Assembly: GCF_020169515.1 (NCBI RefSeq)
Contig: NZ_JAHMHW010000024.1
Coordinates: forward strand, 1-64,000
Reading direction: 5' to 3'
Origin: Paenibacillus vietnamensis
GTDB taxonomy: Bacteria > Bacillota > Bacilli > Paenibacillales > Paenibacillaceae
DNA: 64,000 bases
The notes under the pieces were generated by a model. That model worked only from the letters and a program-made list of their open reading frames with translations, did no database searches and was not told the DNA's origin. Shown piece by piece: positions 22,905-32,155 of this stretch. Numbering within the stretch: position 1 is the first letter of the stretch; each line of letters opens with the position of its first letter. Made by a program: the position numbers and the translations under genes.

Positions 22905-25900
22905 TTGAATGCGTTAATTAAGGCTTTTGCTGCGGATGCGGACGTTCAATCCGTTATTTCCGGTATTCGTAAGGGCATGCGCGAGCAAATGATATCCGGC
23001 CTTGCCGGTTCCTCGAGACAGGTGCTCATCGCAGCGCTTCAGGAAGATGTCGGCAAGCCGATGCTGGTCGTTACTCACAATATGTTCTCTGCGCAGAAGA
23101 TTGCGGAGGATTTGCAGGAATGTCTATCTCCGGAATCCGTATTATTATATCCCGCCAATGAGCTGGTTGCTGCCGAAGCTGCGATCTCGAGTCCCGAGAC
23201 GCTGGCGCAGCGCATGGACGTGCTGATCAAGCTGTCCAAAGGCTTCCGCGGGATCGTTGTCGTGCCATTCTCGGGCGTGCGGCGGTTTTTGCCGGTCAGC
23301 GGTGTAATGGCAGCGGCTCAAATTGATATTAAAGTTGGCGATTCTTTGCCGATTGACACTTTTTTGCGCCAAATGACGGAGCTTGGCTATGTAAGAACGG
23401 ACCGGGTCGAGCTGCGCGGCGAAATGAGCGTGCGCGGGGGAATCGTCGATTTCTATCCGTTAACGGCGGCGCAAGCTTACCGCGTGGAATGGTTCGGCGA
23501 CGACATCGATTCCATTCGGACTTTCGATCCGGCTGACCAGCGCTCGTCGGACCGGCTGGAATCGTATACGGTTCCGCCTTGCCAGGAGATGCTGGCCGAT
23601 GGGAAGCGGATGGAGGCGGCTGCGAATCACGCTCAGCAGCTGCTCGATAAGCAGCTGGACAAGATGACGGACAGGACGGCCAAGGAAAGGCTGCGCGCCG
23701 AAATTGGCGGAGAGCTGGAGAGGCTGCGCGAGCACGTTTATTTTACGGAAATCTATAAATATATCTCTTTGCTGTATCCGGAGCGGCAAACGATTCTTGA
23801 TTATATGCCAAGCGATACGCTGCTAATATTAGATGAGCCTACCCGGTTGATAGAAACGGCCAAGCAGCTGGAGCGGGACGAAGCGGAATGGTCCATTCAC
23901 CTGCTGCAGAACGGCAAGTCATTGCCTGGTCTGGCGTTGGCGCGCGAAACGGAGGAAATTTTGCATCACCGTCCGTTTCCGACTTTGTTTTTATCCTTAT
24001 TTTTAAGACAAATTCCGCATTCCCAGCCGCAAAATATATTAAACATGACAAGCCGGTCCATGCAAAGCTTCCACGGGCAGATGAACGTGCTTAAGGCGGA
24101 GATGGAACGGTGGCGCAAAACTGGCGCAAATATTATGATGCTGGCAGGCAATGCGGAGCGGATTGAGCGCATGCGCCGCGTGCTGGACGATTACGGCATT
24201 GAGCCGCCGACTTTGCTCGAGGGCAATTTGCAGTCGGGCTTTGAGCTGCCGTCCTCGCATCTGGTCGTTATCACCGAAGGCGAGATGTTCACGCAGAAGC
24301 AAAGGAAAGCCCGCAAGATCGACAAGAAGGTCGATAATGCGGAGCGGATCAAGAGCTATACGGAGCTTAAGGTCGGAGACTATGTCGTTCACCAGAATCA
24401 CGGGATCGGGAAATATGTAGGTATCGGCACGCTTGAGATTGCCGGAATTCATAAAGATTATCTTCACATTTTATACGCGGGCGGGGATAAGCTGTCCGTT
24501 CCGATCGAGCAGGTCGACATGATCCAGAAATATGTCGGTTCGGAGGAGCGCGAGCCTAAGATCAACAAGCTGGGCGGCAGCGAGTGGACAAGGGCGAAGA
24601 GCAAGGTAAAGGCTTCCGTCCAGGACATTGCCGACGATCTGATCAAGCTGTATGCCGAGCGGCAGGCCGCGCCGGGCTATTCCTTCGGGAGGGACACGTC
24701 CTATCAGCAGGAATTCGAAGCCATGTTCCCTTACGACGAGACGCGCGACCAGCTTCGGGCGATTGAAGAAATCAAGAAGGATATGGAGAAAAGCCAGCCG
24801 ATGGACCGTCTGCTCTGCGGAGACGTCGGTTATGGCAAGACAGAGGTAGCGGTCCGCGCGGCCTTCAAGGCGGCGATGGACAGCAAGCAGGTCGCCGTGC
24901 TTGTTCCGACGACGATTCTCGCCCAGCAGCATTACGAGACGTTCCGCGAACGCTTCGCCGGCTATCCGATCAACGTACAAGTGCTCAGCCGTTTCCGTTC
25001 CCGCAAGGAACAGAACGAAACGATGAAAGGGCTGAAGAACGGAACCGTCGATGTAGTCATCGGCACGCATAGGCTTCTTTCGCAGGACATTATTTTTAAA
25101 TCGCTCGGGCTGCTGATCGTCGACGAAGAGCAGCGCTTCGGGGTATCGCACAAAGAAAAGCTGAAAAAGCTGAAAACAAACGTCGACGTTCTTACGCTGA
25201 CCGCAACGCCGATTCCAAGAACGCTGCATATGTCGATGCTGGGCGTCAGGGATTTGTCGGTTATCGAAACGCCGCCGGAAAACCGGTTCCCCGTGCAGAC
25301 GTATGTTGTCGAATACAGCCCGTCGCTTGTCCGGGAAGCGATCGAGCGCGAGCTGGCCCGCGGGGGGCAAGTCTATTATTTGTACAACCGGGTACAGGGA
25401 ATCTACCAGATGGCCGAGCAGATTAACGCGCTTGTCCCGGGTGCTAGAGTTGCAGTTGGACATGGGCAGCTGACCGAGCAGGAGCTGGAGAAGACGATTC
25501 TCGATTTTCTGGACGGGGAATCCGACGTGCTCGTCAGCACAAGCATTATTGAGACGGGCGTCGACATTCCGAACGTCAACACGCTTATCGTGCACGATGC
25601 CGACAAAATGGGGCTTTCGCAGCTCTATCAGCTGCGCGGACGCGTAGGACGCTCCAACCGGATCGCATATGCGTATTTCACTTATCAGCGGGACAAGGTG
25701 CTGACGGAAGTGGCGGAGAAGCGCCTTCAGTCGATCAAGGAGTTCACGGAGCTGGGTTCCGGCTTCAAAATCGCGATGAGGGACTTGTCCATCCGCGGAG
25801 CGGGTAATCTTCTGGGCGCGGAGCAGCACGGCTTTATCGCATCCGTCGGCTTCGACATGTACTCGCAAATGCTTGCCGAGGAAATTGCGAAACGCAAGGC

Positions 25901-26432
25901 GGAGATGAGCGGCGTGGAAGCGGTGCAGGAGAAGCCGGTCAGCACGGTCATCGACCTCAGCATAGACGCTTATTTGCCGACCGATTATATTTACGACAGC
26001 ATTCAGAAAATCGAGATTTACAAAAAAGTGGCCGCCATCCGCACCTTCGAGGAGCAGGATGATGTGATCGACGAACTGGTCGACCGCTTCGGCGACTTGC
26101 CGCAGGCCGTCAGCAATTTGCTCGCCGTTGCAAGGCTAAAGGTATACGGCTCGATGTACGGCATCGAACAAATTAGCGGGAAGGCCGACGATATTACGCT
26201 AAAGTTTGCCGCCTCCCAGAAAAAGCGGGTTAACCGGAAAAAAATCGACCAGCTTTGCCTTAAGTTTGAGAACCGCTTCAAGCAGGCGGGCGAACAGGAG
26301 CCGAATCCGATCATCATGCTGCGCGGCAAAGGACTGTCCATGGAGCAGAAGGTTCATGTTCTGGAGAGATTCCTGCAGGAATACAAGGATGTATTGTTAT
26401 ATAAGGATGAGCTGCAAAATGCGACAACGTAG
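22905..26432 (+). CDS. mfd: transcription-repair coupling factor Mfd
   Basis: A 1175-residue DNA translocase that removes stalled RNA polymerase and recruits UvrA. Order: UvrB-like domains (about 1-350), the RNA-polymerase-interacting domain (about 480-550, VVHQNHGIGKYVG), the helicase core with Walker A GDVGYGKT (about 637), DEEQ box in VDEEQRFG (about 739) and motif VI QLRGRVGRS, the TRG region, and the C-terminal UvrA-binding domain D7. I start at TTG 22905 (MNALIKAF) since GGGGTG lies 9 bases before; GTG at 22893 is the alternative. Confidence 0.96.
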   Translation: MNALIKAFAADADVQSVISGIRKGMREQMISGLAGSSRQVLIAALQEDVGKPMLVVTHNMFSAQKIAEDLQECLSPESVLLYPANELVAAEAAISSPETLAQRMDVLIKLSKGFRGIVVVPFSGVRRFLPVSGVMAAAQIDIKVGDSLPIDTFLRQMTELGYVRTDRVELRGEMSVRGGIVDFYPLTAAQAYRVEWFGDDIDSIRTFDPADQRSSDRLESYTVPPCQEMLADGKRMEAAANHAQQLLDKQLDKMTDRTAKERLRAEIGGELERLREHVYFTEIYKYISLLYPERQTILDYMPSDTLLILDEPTRLIETAKQLERDEAEWSIHLLQNGKSLPGLALARETEEILHHRPFPTLFLSLFLRQIPHSQPQNILNMTSRSMQSFHGQMNVLKAEMERWRKTGANIMMLAGNAERIERMRRVLDDYGIEPPTLLEGNLQSGFELPSSHLVVITEGEMFTQKQRKARKIDKKVDNAERIKSYTELKVGDYVVHQNHGIGKYVGIGTLEIAGIHKDYLHILYAGGDKLSVPIEQVDMIQKYVGSEEREPKINKLGGSEWTRAKSKVKASVQDIADDLIKLYAERQAAPGYSFGRDTSYQQEFEAMFPYDETRDQLRAIEEIKKDMEKSQPMDRLLCGDVGYGKTEVAVRAAFKAAMDSKQVAVLVPTTILAQQHYETFRERFAGYPINVQVLSRFRSRKEQNETMKGLKNGTVDVVIGTHRLLSQDIIFKSLGLLIVDEEQRFGVSHKEKLKKLKTNVDVLTLTATPIPRTLHMSMLGVRDLSVIETPPENRFPVQTYVVEYSPSLVREAIERELARGGQVYYLYNRVQGIYQMAEQINALVPGARVAVGHGQLTEQELEKTILDFLDGESDVLVSTSIIETGVDIPNVNTLIVHDADKMGLSQLYQLRGRVGRSNRIAYAYFTYQRDKVLTEVAEKRLQSIKEFTELGSGFKIAMRDLSIRGAGNLLGAEQHGFIASVGFDMYSQMLAEEIAKRKAEMSGVEAVQEKPVSTVIDLSIDAYLPTDYIYDSIQKIEIYKKVAAIRTFEEQDDVIDELVDRFGDLPQAVSNLLAVARLKVYGSMYGIEQISGKADDITLKFAASQKKRVNRKKIDQLCLKFENRFKQAGEQEPNPIIMLRGKGLSMEQKVHVLERFLQEYKDVLLYKDELQNATT

Positions 26433-26503
26433 ACAATATTCGCTTTCTGCGTCCCTTTTCTGATACAATACAAACAAGTTTATAAATTGAAAGGGGATTC
26501 AAC

Positions 26504-27580
26504 ATGTTACACAGTTCACGCATATCGGCATGGCGCAAAGGCACGCTGTTGTTCGTAGCCTTGCTGCTCGTCATGACGATGGCGGCATGCGGCGCGAAGA
26601 AGGAAACGGGAACGGAAATTGCGACATATAAAGGCGGCAACGTGACCGATACGGAGTTCGACAAGTATTTGGCAGTATTTAATGTTATGCAGCCCGGTTA
26701 CGAGCAAATTATTGAACAAATGCCGCAATTTAAAGAACAGATTCTTCAGCAGTATATCTCTTACAAGATCTTGGGCAGCCAGGCTTCCGAGGACGCCAAG
26801 AAGAAAGCTGAAGAAGACGTGAAGGAACAAATGAAGCAGTACAAGGAAGCGCTGAAAACAAATACCGAATTGAAGGCGGCAATGGACGCCAAGAAATTGA
26901 AAGACAAAGATATGGAGAACTTTATGTCTCTTACCGCAACGGTTGTGGCGCATATGAACTCCAAAGTGACCGAAGAGGAAATGAAAAAAGAGTACGAGAC
27001 CAACGGCGCCAATTATGCGACCGTAACGGTTCGCCATATTCTGGTCGCAACGGTGGAGACGGATCAGACAACGCAAGAGCAGAAGGAAATCCGCACGCCT
27101 GAAGAGGCGCTTGCACGCGCCAAGGAAGTAAAAGCGAAGCTTGAAGCGGGCGGCGACTGGACGGCCCTTGCGAAGGAATATTCCGACGATCCGGGCTCTA
27201 AGGAAACAGGAGGCCAGTATAAGGACGAGAAGGCCGGTTCTTGGGTGGATGCGTTCAAGCAAGCCGCTTATACGCAGGAAATCGGCAAAATCGGCGATCC
27301 TGTAGAAACCGAGTACGGCTATCACGTCATTCTTGTCGAGAAGCGCGACACGCCTGCGTTCGACAAGCTGAGCGAGGAAGACAAAGAAGCGGTGAAAAGC
27401 GCTGTCGCTTACACCCACATGAACACATTCATGACGGACGAGCTGTCCAAGTATGAAATCGACATTAAGCTGCCTGAGCCTGAAACGTCGGGTGCGCCTA
27501 CGGAAAGCGGTAAACCGGCCAGCGACGCTCCTGCAGCAACCGACGCTCCGAAAGCAACGGAAGCCCCTGCGGCGAAATAA
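26504..27580 (+). CDS. prsA: parvulin-type foldase lipoprotein (PrsA-like)
   Basis: A 358-residue lipoprotein peptidyl-prolyl isomerase that helps secreted proteins fold outside the membrane. A basic start, a hydrophobic stretch (about 14-27) and the lipobox MAAC (cysteine about 29) give the anchor; a helical SurA-like N-domain follows, then a parvulin domain (about 170-285; TVRHILV, WTALAKEYSDDPGS, GYHVILVEKR), a C-terminal helix and a low-complexity P/A/T/E tail. A gene of this kind after mfd is usual in Paenibacillus. It is closed by a very strong terminator. Confidence 0.93.
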   Translation: MLHSSRISAWRKGTLLFVALLLVMTMAACGAKKETGTEIATYKGGNVTDTEFDKYLAVFNVMQPGYEQIIEQMPQFKEQILQQYISYKILGSQASEDAKKKAEEDVKEQMKQYKEALKTNTELKAAMDAKKLKDKDMENFMSLTATVVAHMNSKVTEEEMKKEYETNGANYATVTVRHILVATVETDQTTQEQKEIRTPEEALARAKEVKAKLEAGGDWTALAKEYSDDPGSKETGGQYKDEKAGSWVDAFKQAAYTQEIGKIGDPVETEYGYHVILVEKRDTPAFDKLSEEDKEAVKSAVAYTHMNTFMTDELSKYEIDIKLPEPETSGAPTESGKPASDAPAATDAPKATEAPAAK

Positions 27581-27598
27581 ACGGATAATCTGTTCGCA

Positions 27599-27638
27599 AG
27601 ACCCTTTAACCGGATAACGGTTAAAGGGTCTTTTTATT
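27599..27638 (+). terminator. strong intrinsic terminator after prsA
   Basis: AGACCCTTTAACC and GGTTAAAGGGTCT are perfectly complementary over 13 bp with a 7-base loop, followed by TTTTATTT. Confidence 0.95.
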
Positions 27639-27840
27639 TAATTGGCCTTCTGAAAGAACGAACGAACCAACAAACAAAGCAAATCGAAAATTTAAACACA
27701 TATGACATAAATCTAACATTAAATTTTCGATATCATCGATTTTCAATAAAAAGATAACATAAATCATAAGGTTGCCTAGGTCGGCATAGCGTATACGGAT
27801 ACATTCTAGATATAACATTACATAAATATAACATGTATTT

Positions 27841-27931
27841 TGTAAATTCAGCTGACTATACCCCTTGGAGTGATCGTTCAAATAAATATATGTAAATTAT
27901 ATTGACATGATAAAAAGAGCCGATCTATAAT
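27841..27931 (+). promoter_or_regulatory. nitrogen-regulated promoter of the urt operon (GlnR/TnrA boxes)
   Basis: TGTAAATTATATTGACA (27891-27907) fits the GlnR/TnrA consensus TGTNA-N7-TNACA at every position. A second site, TGTAA-N7-TGACT (27841-27857), has one mismatch and lies exactly 50 bases upstream. The first box overlaps the -35 of a sigma-A promoter: TTGACA (27902-27907), 18 bases, TATAAT (27926-27931). Overlap with -35 suggests repression from that site, while the upstream site is well placed for activation; this is inference. The A/T-rich rest of the gap (27640-27840) holds repeated AACAT/ACATAAAT words but no gene. Confidence 0.8.
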
Positions 27932-28011
27932 AAAGAAGCGAACGATGGAGTAATATTCCAACAGAACGTTCGGATATTAGAGAAGAGATAGATGGATCGG
28001 GGAGTGGAGAG

Positions 28012-29283
28012 ATGAAAAAGAGATTGTTTTATCAATTGGGCTTGATGTCAGTTGCACTAAGTCTGGTGCTGGCCGGATGCGGAGGCAACAATGCGCCTGC
28101 ATCGACGAACGAAGCGACTGACGCACCGTCGGAATCGGCTAACGCCGGCACATCCGCAGGCGGGGAAATCAAAGTTGGCATCCTCCACTCGCAAAGCGGC
28201 ACGATGGCGATTAGCGAGGTGTCGGTAATCGATGCCGAGATGATGGCGATCGAAGAAATCAATGCGGCAGGCGGAGTGCTAGGCAAGAAGATCGTACCGG
28301 TGCTTGAGGACGGCGCCTCGGATTGGCCGACGTTCGCGGAGAAAGCGCGCAAGCTTATTTCCGAGGATAAAGTCGCAACCGTGTTCGGCGGATGGACGTC
28401 TGCGAGCCGGAAGGCGATGAAGCCGGTATTCGAGGAGCTGAACGGGTTGCTCTGGTATCCGGTGCAGTACGAAGGGCTAGAGGCGTCGCCGAACATTTTT
28501 TATACCGGTGCGACGACGAATCAGCAAATCGTGCCTTCGGTTACCTGGCTGCTTGAGAACCGCGGCAAGAAGTTTTACCTGCTCGGATCGGATTATGTAT
28601 TCCCGCGCACAGCTAACCTGATCATCAAGGAACAGCTGAAAGCGGAAGGCGGCGAGCTCGTAGGAGAAGAATATACGCCGCTTGGACATACCGATTACAG
28701 CACGATTATTTCGAAAATCAAGGAAGCGGATCCGGACGTGGTCTATAACACGCTGAACGGCGACAGCAACGTCGCATTCTTCAAACAGCTTAAGGATGCC
28801 GGCATTACAGCTCAAGATCTTACTACGCTTTCGGTATCGGTGGCGGAAGAAGAAATTCGCGGCATCGGCGTAGACGTGCTGGAGGGGCATTTGGCGGCCT
28901 GGAACTACTATCAAACGACAGAAACGCCTACGAACAAGACGTTCGTTGAAAATTACAAGAAGAAATACGGCGATGACCGCGTGACGGCCGACCCGATCGA
29001 AGCGGGATATACGGCGGTCTACCTGTGGGCGGCAGCTGTCGAGAAAGCCGGCTCTACCGACGTCGCGAAGGTGAAGGAAGCGGCGAAGGAGCTGGAGTGG
29101 GAGGCTCCGGAAGGTAAAGTGAAAATCGACGGCGAGACGCAGCATTTGTACAAAACGGTACGGATCGGCGAGGTGCAGGCGGACGGCCAATTCAAAGAGC
29201 TATGGAATTCGGGCGAGGCGGTTAAGCCGGATCCGTACTTGAAGGGCTATGAATGGGCGGCCAGCATTCAACCGACCGAATAA
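28012..29283 (+). CDS. urtA: urea ABC transporter substrate-binding lipoprotein
   Basis: A 423-residue type I periplasmic-binding-fold lipoprotein. Signal peptide about 1-22 with lipobox LAGC, a serine/alanine-rich linker, then the ligand domain beginning IKVGILHSQSGTMAISEVS, a block characteristic of UrtA and the related short-chain-amide binder FmdD. The company of two LIV-type permeases, two ATPases and GlnR/TnrA boxes favours urea uptake for nitrogen. GGAGTGGAGAG precedes the ATG. No urease genes are in the window. Confidence 0.9.
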   Translation: MKKRLFYQLGLMSVALSLVLAGCGGNNAPASTNEATDAPSESANAGTSAGGEIKVGILHSQSGTMAISEVSVIDAEMMAIEEINAAGGVLGKKIVPVLEDGASDWPTFAEKARKLISEDKVATVFGGWTSASRKAMKPVFEELNGLLWYPVQYEGLEASPNIFYTGATTNQQIVPSVTWLLENRGKKFYLLGSDYVFPRTANLIIKEQLKAEGGELVGEEYTPLGHTDYSTIISKIKEADPDVVYNTLNGDSNVAFFKQLKDAGITAQDLTTLSVSVAEEEIRGIGVDVLEGHLAAWNYYQTTETPTNKTFVENYKKKYGDDRVTADPIEAGYTAVYLWAAAVEKAGSTDVAKVKEAAKELEWEAPEGKVKIDGETQHLYKTVRIGEVQADGQFKELWNSGEAVKPDPYLKGYEWAASIQPTE

Positions 29284-29318
29284 GACGGACAGCAGCTACA
29301 CACTAAATCGCAGCAAGG

Positions 29319-29357
29319 GATGGAGGGGGTACCCGAGGACCGGGTGCGCCCTCCGTC
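29319..29357 (+). promoter_or_regulatory. intercistronic hairpin between urtA and urtB
   Basis: GATGGAGGG pairs with CCCTCCGTC and, inside, GTACCC with GGGTGC, giving a nearly continuous 15-bp stem without a T run. Such hairpins after binding-protein genes usually protect the upstream mRNA or partly stop transcription, giving more binding protein than permease. Confidence 0.65.
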
Positions 29358-29387
29358 TTCATGAAGGCCTGCGAGGGGAGCGGTCAT

Positions 29388-30293
29388 ATGGATGTATATG
29401 TATTGCAGCTGTTTAACGGGCTCAGCATAAGCTCGATTCTGCTGCTTGTCGCTTTGGGGCTGGCCATTACGTTTGGCCTCATGAAGGTCATCAATATGGC
29501 TCATGGCGAGCTAATCATGATCGGAGCTTATTCGACTTATTTGACTCAAAATCTGTTTAAAGACTATTTGCCGGAATCGATGTTCGATTGGTACTTCGTG
29601 CTGGCCATACCCGTCAGCTTCGGCATTGCTTTTGTTTTTGGACTCATTCTTGAAATGTCGCTCATCCGTTTCCTGTACGGCAGACCGCTTGACAGCCTGC
29701 TGGCTACGTGGGGGGTAGGCCTCGTGCTGCAGCAGGTGGCGCGTTCGATTTTCGGAGCCCCGAACGTGGCCGTAAAAAGCCCGACCTGGCTGGATGGAGG
29801 GCTGCGCATTGTGGATGGCACGCTGCTTCCGTATAAACGCTTGTTCATCATCGCTCTCGTGATCGTCTGCCTGGCCGCGATGTACGTTTACATTTACCGC
29901 AGCCATGAGGGAAGAAGGATGCGTGCCGTTATGCAAAACCGGGATATGGCCGCATGTCTGGGCGTATCGACGCGGCGCGTCGATTCGATGACGTTCGCGA
30001 TCGGTTCGGGCATTGCCGGCATCGCCGGCTGCGCACTGACGCTGATGGGTCCGATCGGCCCGTCGCTCGGCACTTATTATATCGTTGACGCCTTTATGGT
30101 GGTCGTGCTCGGCGGCGTCGGCAAGCTGGTCGGAACGGTGCTCGGCGCGGTTGGGATCGGCATGTTCAATACGTTATTCGAATACTGGACGAACGCATCG
30201 CTCGGCAAGGTGCTTGTGTTCGTTTGTATCGTCGCATTCCTGCAGTGGAGGCCGATGGGGCTCGTTGCGATGCGTACACGCTCGCTTGATTAA
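29388..30293 (+). CDS. urtB: urea ABC transporter permease UrtB
   Basis: A 301-residue LivH-type inner-membrane permease with about eight spans. NGLSISSILLLVALGLAITFGLM at the start (in two blocks), VINMAHGELIMIGAY (about 38-52) and the C-terminal MVVVLGGVGKLVGTVLGA are conserved permease segments; the last contains the ATPase-coupling region. Start at ATG 29388, 7 bases after GAGGGGAG; an in-frame ATG at 29361 lies in the intercistronic hairpin region. Confidence 0.93.
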   Translation: MDVYVLQLFNGLSISSILLLVALGLAITFGLMKVINMAHGELIMIGAYSTYLTQNLFKDYLPESMFDWYFVLAIPVSFGIAFVFGLILEMSLIRFLYGRPLDSLLATWGVGLVLQQVARSIFGAPNVAVKSPTWLDGGLRIVDGTLLPYKRLFIIALVIVCLAAMYVYIYRSHEGRRMRAVMQNRDMAACLGVSTRRVDSMTFAIGSGIAGIAGCALTLMGPIGPSLGTYYIVDAFMVVVLGGVGKLVGTVLGAVGIGMFNTLFEYWTNASLGKVLVFVCIVAFLQWRPMGLVAMRTRSLD

Positions 30294-30324
30294 GTAACTT
30301 ATATGAGTGGAAGGTGGAGTGCGC

Positions 30325-31407
30325 ATGCAGCTAAAAAAGATGACGCCCCGGCGATTATGGATTTTGGCCGGCTACGCTGCCGCGGCGGCCGCTTTGTTCT
30401 CGGCGCCGATGTTTGTCAGCGATTTCCGGCTTAACCTGCTGGCGAAATTTCTGGCTTTTGCGATCGTTGCATTAGGCCTTGATCTGATATGGGGATATAC
30501 CGGCATTTTGAGCCTTGGCCACGGGATTTTCTTCGGACTTGGCGCTTACGCGATGGCGATGTACCTGAAGCTTGAGGCAGGCGGCGGAAAGCTGCCGGAC
30601 TTCATGGGCTGGAGCGGACTGAAGGAGCTTCCGCTATTCTGGCAGCCGTTCGGGAGCTTCGGCTTCGCGGCGGCGGCGGGAATTGCACTTCCGGCGATCC
30701 TTGCGCTGGTGCTCGGTTACTTTACGTTCCGCAATCGCATCCGCGGCGTTTACTTTACGATTTTGACACAGGCGCTTGTTATTATTACGACTACGCTGCT
30801 GATCGGGCAGCAGGCCTTTACCGGCGGCACGAACGGCGTGACCGGTTATTCCGAGGTGCTGGGCTTCCCGCTTGGCTCGCCGGATACGAAGCGGGCGCTT
30901 TACTGGATTACGGTTGCGGCGCTTATCGTCATATTCCTGTTTTGCCGCTTTATCGTCGGCAGCCGCTTCGGCAAAGTGCTGCGGGCCATCCGCGACGGCG
31001 AAAACCGCGTACGGTTTATCGGATATAATCCCGCCATCTACCAAATGGTGATTTTTGCAATTTCTGCGGGGATTGCCGGCATGGCGGGCATGCTGTTCGT
31101 GCTTCATGTCGGGATTATATCCCCTTCGATGCTCGGCATCGTGCCTTCCATCGAGATGGTGCTTTGGGTGGCGATCGGCGGGCGCGGAACGCTCGTTGGT
31201 GCGGCGCTTGGCGCGATTCTGATGAACTGGGCAAAAAGCGAGTTCAGCACCGCCTATCCGGAAGGCTGGACGCTGTTCATGGGCTTGTTGTTCGTCATTG
31301 TCGTTGTGTTTATGCCAAAAGGGGTCGCGGGTCTGATCGGCCAAATCAATTTCCGCAAAAAGAGGAGGGAACCGAATCATGAAGGAGTCCGCAATCCTGC
31401 AGTGTGA
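30325..31407 (+). CDS. urtC: urea ABC transporter permease UrtC
   Basis: A 360-residue LivM-type permease, partner of UrtB. About ten hydrophobic segments; LDLIWGYTGILSLGHGIFFGLGAYAM in two adjoining blocks (about 46-70) and AIGGRGTLVGAALGAI (about 285-300) are the family marks. ATG 30325 follows AAGGTGGAG by 5 bases. Its end overlaps urtD by 29 bases. Confidence 0.93.
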   Translation: MQLKKMTPRRLWILAGYAAAAAALFSAPMFVSDFRLNLLAKFLAFAIVALGLDLIWGYTGILSLGHGIFFGLGAYAMAMYLKLEAGGGKLPDFMGWSGLKELPLFWQPFGSFGFAAAAGIALPAILALVLGYFTFRNRIRGVYFTILTQALVIITTTLLIGQQAFTGGTNGVTGYSEVLGFPLGSPDTKRALYWITVAALIVIFLFCRFIVGSRFGKVLRAIRDGENRVRFIGYNPAIYQMVIFAISAGIAGMAGMLFVLHVGIISPSMLGIVPSIEMVLWVAIGGRGTLVGAALGAILMNWAKSEFSTAYPEGWTLFMGLLFVIVVVFMPKGVAGLIGQINFRKKRREPNHEGVRNPAV

Positions 31408-32155
31408 TAACGTGACGGTTGAGTTTGACGGCTTCAAAGCCATTCAGGGCATGAGCCTGAAGCTGCTGAAAGGCGAGCTTCGTTTTCTGATCGGTCCGAA
31501 CGGTGCGGGCAAAACGACGATGCTGGATGTGATTTGCGGGAAGGTGCGGCCCTCTTCCGGGCAGGTGACTTTTAACGGGAAAATCGATATTACGCGAAAA
31601 AAAGAGCACCAGATCGCGGAGCTTGGCATCGGGCGGAAGTTTCAGGCTCCTTCCATCTTTCCGTCCATGTCCGTGGCCGAGAATCTGGAGATTGCGATGC
31701 GGCAAAATCGAAGCGTGTTTGCGACCCTGTTCGCGAGCATGAAGAGCGAGGAGAGTGACCGTCTCCATAGTCAGCTCCAGATGATCGGCCTGCAGGATAA
31801 AGCGTCATGGCGGGCCGGCGGCCTCTCGCACGGCGAGAAGCAATGGCTGGAGATCGGAATGATGCTGCTTCAGGAGCCCGAGGTGCTGCTTCTCGATGAG
31901 CCGGTAGCGGGCATGACGGATAAGGAAACGGATAAAACGGGCGAACTGCTGCATGAAATTGCCCGCCAGCGCTCGGTCGTCGTCGTTGAGCACGACATGG
32001 AATTCGTCCGGAACTTCGCCAGCAAGGTAACTGTGATGCACGAGGGCAAGCTGCTGAAGGAAGGCTCCATGGACGAGGTGCAGAGCGACGACCGGGTGGC
32101 GGAAGTGTATCTTGGGAAAAGGCGGGATGCCGATGTTAGCCGTTCAACAGCTTGA
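31379..32155 (+). CDS. urtD: urea ABC transporter ATP-binding protein UrtD
   Basis: A 258-residue LivG-type ATPase. Walker A GPNGAGKTT (about 39-47), signature LSHGEKQWLEIG (about 148) in which SHGEK replaces the usual SGGQ as is typical of UrtD, Walker B VLLLDEPVAG and switch histidine VVVEHDMEF. AAGAGGAGGG lies inside the end of urtC; the 29-base overlap with urtC and 23-base overlap with urtE show tight coupling. Confidence 0.94.
   Translation: MKESAILQCDNVTVEFDGFKAIQGMSLKLLKGELRFLIGPNGAGKTTMLDVICGKVRPSSGQVTFNGKIDITRKKEHQIAELGIGRKFQAPSIFPSMSVAENLEIAMRQNRSVFATLFASMKSEESDRLHSQLQMIGLQDKASWRAGGLSHGEKQWLEIGMMLLQEPEVLLLDEPVAGMTDKETDKTGELLHEIARQRSVVVVEHDMEFVRNFASKVTVMHEGKLLKEGSMDEVQSDDRVAEVYLGKRRDADVSRSTA

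Noticed and set aside
24471..25868. 465-codon minus-strand frame opposite mfd
   Set aside because: Antisense to the helicase core of mfd; composition is typical of a reverse-frame artefact and no ribosome-binding site is convincing.
27621..27881. 86-codon minus-strand frame in the urt promoter gap
   Set aside because: A/T-rich chance frame running through the prsA terminator and a GlnR/TnrA-like site.
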